A stretch of 12,823 nucleotides of DNA from DATBHW01 sp046704085 (GTDB lineage Bacteria > Chloroflexota > Ktedonobacteria > Ktedonobacterales > DATBGS01): the NCBI GenBank assembly GCA_046704085.1, contig JBJKSJ010000261.1, positions 1 to 12,823 of the forward strand, read 5' to 3'. This document shows positions 7,203 to 12,823 of the stretch, piece after piece. The first letter of the stretch is position 1; the number at the start of each line of letters is the position of its first letter. The notes beneath the pieces are model-generated. The model did no database searches and was not told the DNA's origin. It worked only from the letters and a program-made list of their open reading frames with translations. Made by a program: the position numbers and the translations under genes.

Positions 7203-7898
7203 GTGTCGATACGCTCTTCGACCTCTTCCAGCGCGCCGTCTCAGGATCAGCCTTTTGCTGCCTCCCGGCGCGCTGATCTGCGCCTGGGGATTGGCATCGA
7301 GCTTGTGACCATCGTCTGGATGATCGCGGAGGCCATCGTTGCGCTCTTTGCGGGCTTTGCCGCGCGCAGCGCCTCGCTGGAGTCCTTTGGCCTGGACAGC
7401 GTCATTGAACTGATCGGCGGCGGCGTCTTGCTCTGGCGTCTTTCGGCGGAGCAGCGCGGCGCGGCGGGCGAAGCCCTGGAGCGCACTGAGCGCCGCGCCA
7501 GCCGCATCGTTGGCTGGGCGCTCTACGCGCTGGCCGCCTATATTATCGCCAATGCCGCCTTTGCCCTGCTGATGCGCGCCCATCCCGATGAGAACTGGGC
7601 CGGTCTGGGCCTGGCAATCGCGGCGGTGATCGTCATGCCCATCCTCTGGCGCGTCAAGCTGCGCGTCGCCCGGCGCATTGGCAGCGCCGCCCTGCGCGCC
7701 GACGCCACGTGCAGCGTCACCTGCGCCTACATGTCGCTGGTGCTGCTGGTCGGCCTGGCGCTCACGCGGGTCTCTGGCTGGTGGTGGGCCGACGCGCTGG
7801 CCTCGCTGGGCCTGCTCTACTTCGTTATCCGCGAGGGCCACGAGGCGCTGGAAGAGGCGAAAGGGCATGCCTGCGACTGCTGCGAGGCGGGCGAATAA
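7203..7898 (+). CDS. Compact CDF-superfamily cation transporter lacking the C-terminal domain, with Cys-x3-Cys in TM5
   Basis: This encodes 231 residues from GTG 7203, 12 bp after the previous stop, with GGCAGG six bases upstream. It has six TM helices (about 28-50, 58-80, 98-120, 130-150, 172-192 and 195-214) and ends shortly after TM6, so the usual cytosolic dimerisation domain is missing. TM2 has SFGLDSVIE, placing D65 and E69 where CDF proteins such as YiiP have D45 and D49. TM5 has LRADATCSVTCAYMS. Aligned by hand to YiiP RADMLHYQSD, C170 and C174 replace the metal ligands H153 and D157. The C-terminus carries HACDCC (H222, C224, C226, C227). A thiol-rich site suggests a softer metal (Cd, Hg, Cu(I), Pb) or altered Zn use. 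I recall CTD-less 'cation transporter' proteins with a terminal CC from Actinobacteria and Chloroflexota, without a defined substrate. It belongs to the ArsR-controlled operon. Confidence 0.88.
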   Translation: MSIRSSTSSSAPSQDQPFAASRRADLRLGIGIELVTIVWMIAEAIVALFAGFAARSASLESFGLDSVIELIGGGVLLWRLSAEQRGAAGEALERTERRASRIVGWALYALAAYIIANAAFALLMRAHPDENWAGLGLAIAAVIVMPILWRVKLRVARRIGSAALRADATCSVTCAYMSLVLLVGLALTRVSGWWWADALASLGLLYFVIREGHEALEEAKGHACDCCEAGE

Positions 7899-8047
7899 AT
7901 CCGCGCAATCGTAATAGCAGGTGAGCGGCATATCTGCGAAGCGCAAGAGGAGAGATCCAATTTCGCTTTTGGCGACCTGGGCAAGAATGCTCGTGCGATA
8001 GAACGCTTTTCAGGGGCACCACCAGGCAGACCCCAGAGAAATTAACC

Positions 8048-11000
8048 ATGGATCAAGAACATGCAATGTTCTCCGCTATCCATACATTCCTGATTGCCGA
8101 CCTGCGCGGCTACACGCGGTTCACTCTGGAACACGGGGACGAAGCCGCCGCGCGCCTGGCGGCGAATTTTGCTAGCCTGGCGCGCCAGGTGGTCGAGGCG
8201 CGGGGCGGGCAGGTGATCGAACTGCGTGGAGATGAAGCTCTGGCGGTCTTTCCTTCTGCTCGCCAGGCGTTATTGGGAGCCGTTGAGCTGGAGACGGGGG
8301 TGGCGAAAGCCCGGCAGACAGACCCCGCCTTTCCTCCGGTGGGTATTGGCTTAGATGCCGGGGAGGCTGTTCCAGTTGAGGCAGGCTATCGCGGCGCGGC
8401 GCTCAATCTGGCGGCGCGCCTGTGCAGCCTGGCTGGGCCAGGCGAGGTCTTGGCAAGCGAAACGGTTATTCATCTGGCGCGCCGGGTGAACACGCTGGTA
8501 TATATTGAGCGCGGCGCGGTCCACCTGAAAGGGTTTGCTGACCCGGTGCGCGTCGTGCAGGTCCGCGCAGAACACTCCGAAGCAGAAGGAGCGGAGCCAG
8601 GGCGCCCTGCCGATCCGGCGCCTATCTTCGGGGGCCGTTCCCTGCGCGAACCGGCGCCCTGGCCCCTTGGGGGCTTCCTGGGGGCGCTGCCCGATAGCCC
8701 GCTGGTGGCGCGCGCGGATGAACTCCAGCAGTTATTACGCGCGCTTGATGCAGTCGATGCGGGCAGTGGACGCCTGGTGCTGCTCGCGGGCGAGCCAGGG
8801 GTGGGAAAGACCCGGCTGGCCCAGGAAGCCACGTTGGCGGCGCGCAATCGTCATTGGTATCTGGCCGCCGGGCGTTGCTATGAGGCACAGCAGAAAGTCG
8901 CCTACTATCCCTTTCTGGAGGCGCTGCCCCATCTGCTTCAGGCGGCCCCATCCTCTCTCCAGACAGAGGTGGCGCGCCGCTGGCCTGATCTCACCCGCCT
9001 GCTCCCTGATTGGCGCCTGAGCAGCATTGAGCCGCCGCCTGAGATGCGCGGCTATGACGAACAGCAGCGGCTGTTCTGGGCTGTGACGGGCTTTGTGCAG
9101 GAACTTGCCAGGGAGGCGCCCGTCGTGCTGGCGCTGGATGACCTGCAATGGGCGGATGAGGCCAGCCTGGCCCTGCTTCAGCATCTGGCCCGGCATACCC
9201 GTGGAGCGTGTGTGCTGCTGCTGGGAGCCTATCGAGATGTCGAGGTGAATCGGCAGCATCCCCTGGAGGCAGCCCTGCGCACGCTTGGGCGCGAGCATCT
9301 GGTGGAACGGATTGCCGTGCGGCGGATGTCGGTTGAGGGCACGACGGCGCTCATCGCCGTGACGCTGGACCAGGCGGCCTCAAGCGACCTGGCCGATGCG
9401 ATCCACCAGCGCACAGAGGGCAACCCCTTTTTTACTCAGGAAGTGCTGCGTGTCCTGGCTGATCGCCGCGATGTCTATCGAGCGGAGGGGCAGTGGGAAC
9501 GACGTGCCGTTGCCGATATTGCTGTGCCAGAGAGCGTCCGCTCGGCGATTGGCGAGCGCGTTGCGCACCTGCGCCCAACCACCCAGGAGGTACTGGCTGA
9601 GGCCAGCGTGCTGGGCCAGCACTTTACCTTTGAGGACGTACAGGGGATCGGCGGGCGCGATGAGGCGGCGCTGGAGGCGGCGTTGGAGGAGGCAACCAGG
9701 GCTGGCGTCCTGCGAGAGGCCGGTCGGGCAGGCTATGCGTTTCAGCATGTGCTGATTCAGCAGGCGCTCGCAGCAGAGATGCCGGTGCGGCGGAGGCAGC
9801 GCCTGCATCGCGCGGCAGGGGAGGCTCTTGAACGCGAGGGGCGGCATGAGCGCCGCGCCGCCGAACTCGTCTGGCATTTTCTGGAGGGCCATCTCCCCGA
9901 ACGGGCGCTGCCCTATGCCCTCCACGCGGGAGATCAGGCCGAGGCGGTCTACGCGCATGCCGAAGCAGAAGACCACTATCGGACGGCGCTGGAACTGGCC
10001 CGCGAAGTGGGCGACGCCCAGGGAGAAGCGCAGGCGCGCGAACAGCTTGGACAGGTGCTGAGCAGGTTGGCACGCTACGAAGAAGCGTTGGAGATGCTGG
10101 AAGCGGCGGCAGCGTACTATGAGACGGCGGGCGACCTGGATGGGCTGCTGCGCGTGACGGCGCTGATCGGGCATGTCAGTGTGCGCGTGGCAACCGATCA
10201 AGCCGAGGTGACGCGGCTGGAGGCTCGCCTGAAGGCGCTGCTGGCGCGGTTCTCTACACCTGAGATGGAGGCCCGCTACGCGCGCGGGTTGGCAATGCTC
10301 TGGACAGCCCTGGCACGCCTCTATTCAAGCAGTGATCGCCCCCAGCCTCTTGACGGTCTTGCCGCAACTGAACGAGCAGTGGAGTTCGCGCGGTCTGCTG
10401 GCGATTCGCGCCTGGTCGCCCAGGCGGAAATCCGCCGGGGGACGGCTTGCATTGATCTGGCGCGCTATGAGGAAGGCATTCAGGCGATTGAAGCGGCCCT
10501 GCCCACGCTTGAAGCAGAGAACGACCTGGCCGGACTGTGTGTGGCTCTGGCGAACGTGTGCGAAGCTTATTTCCAGCGAGGCGAACTCGCCAGGGTGAGC
10601 CAGTGCCTGGAACGTGGGCTGGCAATCACCGAGCGCCTGGGTGATCCGGCAGATCGCGTCCTCTTCCTGGGACGTCGCGGCGCGCATGATTACTTATTGG
10701 GGAAGTGGCCCCAGGCGCGCGAGGAACTGGAACGCGCGCTCACGCTTAGCCGCGAGATTGGGGTGGTCTATGCCATTGTTAATGCGCTCTCCTGGCTGGG
10801 GGTTTTGAGTCTGTTTGAGGGCAAGGCAGAGGCGGCTCAGACGTATTTCTCTGAGGCGGAGGCGTTGGCGGGCGAGGACGTTTTGTCGCTGGATGTGATC
10901 CCCTGGGCGCTGGCCGAGCGTGACCTGCTGGCTGGTGATCCAGCGGCGGCACGCTTGCGCCTGCTGGCGCCAATGGAACGCCTGGCGCCAGCAGAGAATG

Positions 11001-11410
11001 ATACCTGGACCTGGCAGCGCCTGCTGCTGGCCTGGGCGCTGGGTGAGTTGGGCGAGATGGAGGAAGCCTGGACCATGGTGAACTCGCTCCTGACCCGCGA
11101 GGACGAGCATCTGCCCAGATTTGGGCGCATCGAGGCGGTACGCATTCAAGCCCTCCTGCTGGCTCGTCAGCAGCGGGCAGACCCTGCCTTCGAGGCCGGA
11201 CTGGAGCAGGCGTTGGCGTTTTGTCGGGGCATGCCCTATCCTCATCAAGAGGTGCGCCTGCTTCATGCCGCCGGGCGATTTCTTGCCGAACAGGGCAGGC
11301 CAGAGCAGGCGCGTGAACGCTTCGAGGCAGCGCTGGCGCTCTGCGCGCAGCTTGGTGAGCGGCTCTATGCGCCCTCCCTTGAACGGGAGCTAGCGGTGCT
11401 GGTGAGCTGA
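8048..11410 (+). CDS. Class III adenylate/guanylate cyclase-domain protein with STAND-type ATPase and TPR array
   Basis: This 1120-residue cytoplasmic regulator has three parts. Residues 10-173 form a nucleotide cyclase domain, with metal aspartates D18 (FLIADLRGYT) and D62 (ELRGDEALAVF) and the transition-state pair N120 and R124 (LNLAAR). The usual substrate Lys position is E58, and the GD before the Asn motif reads GA. After a Pro-rich linker, residues 218-600 are a STAND/AAA ATPase of the type found in COG3899-like ATPases. Its Walker A is GEPGVGKT (248-255), Walker B is VVLALDD (359-365), and EGNPFF (457-462) and a FQHVLIQQAL segment follow. From about 600 to the end are Ala/Leu/Glu-rich helical repeats of TPR type (for example ALEMLEAAAAYYETAGD). 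No LuxR-type HTH or membrane helix is present. The start at 8048 has a weak ribosome site; ATG 8066 is an alternative and would lose only six residues. No signal is known. Confidence 0.92.
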   Translation: MDQEHAMFSAIHTFLIADLRGYTRFTLEHGDEAAARLAANFASLARQVVEARGGQVIELRGDEALAVFPSARQALLGAVELETGVAKARQTDPAFPPVGIGLDAGEAVPVEAGYRGAALNLAARLCSLAGPGEVLASETVIHLARRVNTLVYIERGAVHLKGFADPVRVVQVRAEHSEAEGAEPGRPADPAPIFGGRSLREPAPWPLGGFLGALPDSPLVARADELQQLLRALDAVDAGSGRLVLLAGEPGVGKTRLAQEATLAARNRHWYLAAGRCYEAQQKVAYYPFLEALPHLLQAAPSSLQTEVARRWPDLTRLLPDWRLSSIEPPPEMRGYDEQQRLFWAVTGFVQELAREAPVVLALDDLQWADEASLALLQHLARHTRGACVLLLGAYRDVEVNRQHPLEAALRTLGREHLVERIAVRRMSVEGTTALIAVTLDQAASSDLADAIHQRTEGNPFFTQEVLRVLADRRDVYRAEGQWERRAVADIAVPESVRSAIGERVAHLRPTTQEVLAEASVLGQHFTFEDVQGIGGRDEAALEAALEEATRAGVLREAGRAGYAFQHVLIQQALAAEMPVRRRQRLHRAAGEALEREGRHERRAAELVWHFLEGHLPERALPYALHAGDQAEAVYAHAEAEDHYRTALELAREVGDAQGEAQAREQLGQVLSRLARYEEALEMLEAAAAYYETAGDLDGLLRVTALIGHVSVRVATDQAEVTRLEARLKALLARFSTPEMEARYARGLAMLWTALARLYSSSDRPQPLDGLAATERAVEFARSAGDSRLVAQAEIRRGTACIDLARYEEGIQAIEAALPTLEAENDLAGLCVALANVCEAYFQRGELARVSQCLERGLAITERLGDPADRVLFLGRRGAHDYLLGKWPQAREELERALTLSREIGVVYAIVNALSWLGVLSLFEGKAEAAQTYFSEAEALAGEDVLSLDVIPWALAERDLLAGDPAAARLRLLAPMERLAPAENDTWTWQRLLLAWALGELGEMEEAWTMVNSLLTREDEHLPRFGRIEAVRIQALLLARQQRADPAFEAGLEQALAFCRGMPYPHQEVRLLHAAGRFLAEQGRPEQARERFEAALALCAQLGERLYAPSLERELAVLVS

Positions 11411-11471
11411 AAGGTACACGCCTGCTAGCCCATCTGGCTATCCTGGCGTTACCGGGTTTGCTACTCTCTGA

Positions 11472-11496
11472 AAGAATGCCAGGTTGCGGCATTCTT
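11472..11496 (+). terminator. Hairpin between the cyclase gene and dnaN, possible weak terminator
   Basis: AAGAATGCC (11472-11480) pairs perfectly with GGCATTCTT (11488-11496) across a 7-base loop and is followed by CTTCTTGCTC, a poor T-tract. It sits 62 bases after the cyclase stop and immediately before the dnaN promoter, where termination of the upstream transcript is expected. The stem is of moderate GC content, so efficiency is doubtful. Confidence 0.45.
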
Positions 11497-11497
11497 C

Positions 11498-11526
11498 TTG
11501 CTCATCAAGTCATGGCGGTGTATACT
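11498..11526 (+). promoter_or_regulatory. Promoter of dnaN
   Basis: TATACT (11521-11526) is a five-of-six -10 match, identical to the arsR -10 box. TTGCTC (11498-11503) occupies the -35 position at 17-base spacing with only three matches. The start would be near 11533, giving a leader of about 40 bases that ends in a strong GGGAGGGG ribosome site. DnaA boxes were not seen in this gap. Confidence 0.55.
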
Positions 11527-11572
11527 CCTCGGAGAACAGAAGCACAGACAGTGAAGGTCTGGGAGGGGACTT

Positions 11573-12712
11573 GTGAAAATTACTTGCAAACAATCTGATC
11601 TGAGTCGCGGGCTGTCGGTGGTCAGCCACGCGGTGGCGACGCGCAGCACGCTGCCAGTGCTGTCGAATATCCTGATGGCAACGGACGAGAACCGCCTGCG
11701 CCTTTCGGCCACGAATCTGGAGATTGGCATTACCTGCTGGGTGCCCGCGCATGTCGCCGAAGAGGGGTCGGTAACGGTCCCAGCGCGGCTGCTCACCGAT
11801 TTTGTGACCGGGCTACCCCAGGGCACGGTGGAGATGAATCTGTCCAAGGGCAGCTATACGCTCAGCGTCAAAAGTAGTCGCAACGCGGCCAACATCAAGG
11901 GGATGGACGCGGGCGAGTTTCCGACGATCCCCAGCGCCGATAGCACTGAGCCGCCGGTCCTGTTGGACGCGGGGACGCTCAAAGAGATGATCGCCCAGGT
12001 GGCCTTTGCCGCTGCTACCGACGAGGCCCGGCCCATCTTTACTGGCGTGCTGGCGCAGGTTGCCGAAGACCATATCACCTTTGCGGCGGCGGATAGCTAT
12101 CGCCTGGCCGTGCGCTCAGCCGATCTGGAGCCAAACGGCCACCCCGTCGGCGACATCCTCATCCCGGCGCGCACGCTGACCGAACTGGCGCGCATTCTTC
12201 CGGCGGAGGGTACGGTGCAAATGGTCATCACGCCCAATCGCAGCCAGGTACTCTTCCACTCCGAGGGCATGGACCTGATCTCGCGGCTGATCGACGGCGC
12301 GTTTCCGGCCTATCAGCGCATCATGCCGTCGGGTTACGAGACGCGCGCGGTGCTGGATACCGGCGAGGTGAAGGCGGCGGCCAAATCGGTGGCCCTCTTC
12401 GCCAAAGATAGCAACAATATTGTGACGCTGACGATTGAGCCGGGCCAGGCCGATGGCGTGGAGCCAGGCACAGCGATGCTCCAGGCGACGGCTGAGGAAC
12501 TGGGCGACAATACCAGCGTGGTTAACGCGGCAGTCGATGGCAAGGGGCTGCGTATCATGTTCAACGTGCGCTACCTGACAGACGTGCTGGCGGTGATCGA
12601 TACGCCCGAAGTGGCCCTGGAAATGGAATCGCCCCAGAAGCCCGGCGTGGTCAAGCCAGTAGGCGCCACCGACTATACCTACGTTATCATGCCCATGCAC
12701 ACCATCCGCTAG
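11573..12712 (+). CDS. dnaN: DNA polymerase III beta subunit (sliding clamp)
   Basis: The 379-residue protein is the ring-shaped processivity clamp that tethers replicative and repair polymerases to DNA. It is full length (the family is usually 365-380 residues) and has the three tandem clamp domains. Landmarks are TLPVLSNIL (26-34), GEFPTIP (114-120), EARPIFTGVL (151-160), AADSYRLAV (172-180), IPARTLTEL (197-205), LIDGAFPAYQRIMP (239-252), FNVRYLTDVL (330-339) and the C-terminal YVIMPMHTIR. That last motif forms part of the pocket for polymerase clamp-binding peptides. The GTG start at 11573 is chosen because GGGAGGGG (11561-11568) precedes it and MKITC fits the family N-terminus. dnaA, its usual upstream neighbour, is absent; a cyclase-STAND protein is there instead, so this may be a rearranged origin region or an extra clamp gene. 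Confidence 0.97.
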   Translation: MKITCKQSDLSRGLSVVSHAVATRSTLPVLSNILMATDENRLRLSATNLEIGITCWVPAHVAEEGSVTVPARLLTDFVTGLPQGTVEMNLSKGSYTLSVKSSRNAANIKGMDAGEFPTIPSADSTEPPVLLDAGTLKEMIAQVAFAAATDEARPIFTGVLAQVAEDHITFAAADSYRLAVRSADLEPNGHPVGDILIPARTLTELARILPAEGTVQMVITPNRSQVLFHSEGMDLISRLIDGAFPAYQRIMPSGYETRAVLDTGEVKAAAKSVALFAKDSNNIVTLTIEPGQADGVEPGTAMLQATAEELGDNTSVVNAAVDGKGLRIMFNVRYLTDVLAVIDTPEVALEMESPQKPGVVKPVGATDYTYVIMPMHTIR

Positions 12713-12725
12713 GGATGGGAAAGTT

Positions 12726-12783
12726 GGGGGGGGGGGGGGGGGGGCGGGGCCCCCCGGGCCGGGCCCGCCCGACCCCCCCCCCC
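12726..12783. repeat. Poly-G / poly-C low-complexity tail, probably a sequencing or assembly artefact
   Basis: A run of 19 G (12726-12744) is followed by G/C-only sequence and, after GA, a run of 11 C (12773-12783). The G run starts only 13 bases after the dnaN stop and is unlike anything else in the window. Such runs are typical of two-colour Illumina no-signal calls joined at contig ends. The remaining 40 bases (12784-12823) contain nothing I can identify. A natural G-rich structure is possible but less likely. Confidence 0.75.
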
Positions 12784-12823
12784 GCACACAACACGATCAT
12801 ACTGAAACCCCCGCGCGTCCCGG

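Noticed and set aside
6096..7946. A 616-codon open frame on the minus strand
   Set aside because: It is antisense to both CDF transporter genes and the arsR 3' end. Composition is typical of a shadow frame (Gly/Arg/Asp/Gln-rich, no domain).
7899..8047. Promoter and terminator between the second exporter and the cyclase gene
   Set aside because: Candidates (TTGGCG with GATAGA, AAGAAT, and GCGAA/TTCGC stems) have wrong spacing, poor matches or long loops. Nothing convincing is visible.
8048..11410. MalT/LuxR-type transcription factor
   Set aside because: The ATPase and TPR parts resemble MalT-like proteins, but there is no C-terminal LuxR HTH, and the N-terminus is a cyclase domain.

Overview
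The window is a GC-rich bacterial fragment that looks like a complete draft contig: both ends carry suspicious sequence (a perfect fold-back hairpin at 1-43 and a poly-G/poly-C tail at 12726-12783). The gene content suggests a Chloroflexota bacterium, perhaps of the Ktedonobacteria. The hints are a DUF5671-like multispan membrane protein, a giant cyclase/STAND-ATPase/TPR regulator, small bacterial-PH-like membrane proteins and extended -10 promoters. This assignment rests on protein style recalled from those genomes, not on a search.

Layout. Positions 1-5520 are all minus strand, probably two transcription units. The first in transcription order (5520 down to 2741) encodes two related membrane proteins, each with two TM helices followed by a PH-like domain, then an ApbE-type FAD:protein FMN transferase; the gaps are 16 and 34 bp. 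The second (2563 down to the window edge) encodes a zinc-free quinone-oxidoreductase-type MDR enzyme and a ~12-TM protein built from DUF5671-like repeats, which runs off the left edge. Each unit has a recognisable promoter (around 5574-5602 and 2615-2643).

Positions 5651-7898 form a divergent plus-strand metal-homeostasis operon: an extended -10 promoter with a palindrome at the predicted transcript start, a SmtB/CzrA-type ArsR repressor with an intact alpha-5 Zn/Co site, a classical CDF exporter overlapping it by one base, and a second, compact CDF-type transporter. The second one lacks the cytosolic domain, and its TM5 metal ligands read Cys-x3-Cys instead of His-x3-Asp. The simplest reading is that metal releases the repressor and both exporters are made.

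Positions 8048-11410 hold one 1120-residue signalling protein (class III nucleotide cyclase domain, STAND-type ATPase, TPR array). It is followed by a short hairpin-bearing gap, a TATACT promoter and dnaN (11573-12712), the beta sliding clamp. dnaA is not next to dnaN within the window.

No tRNA, rRNA, CRISPR array, IS element or phage gene was seen. No stretch over 300 bases lacks a gene. The gap 7899-8047 shows no convincing promoter or terminator, and the gap 2644-2740 shows only weak short stems. The most unusual item is the Cys-x3-Cys CDF-like transporter; the rest is ordinary housekeeping and accessory content with some uncommon architectures.
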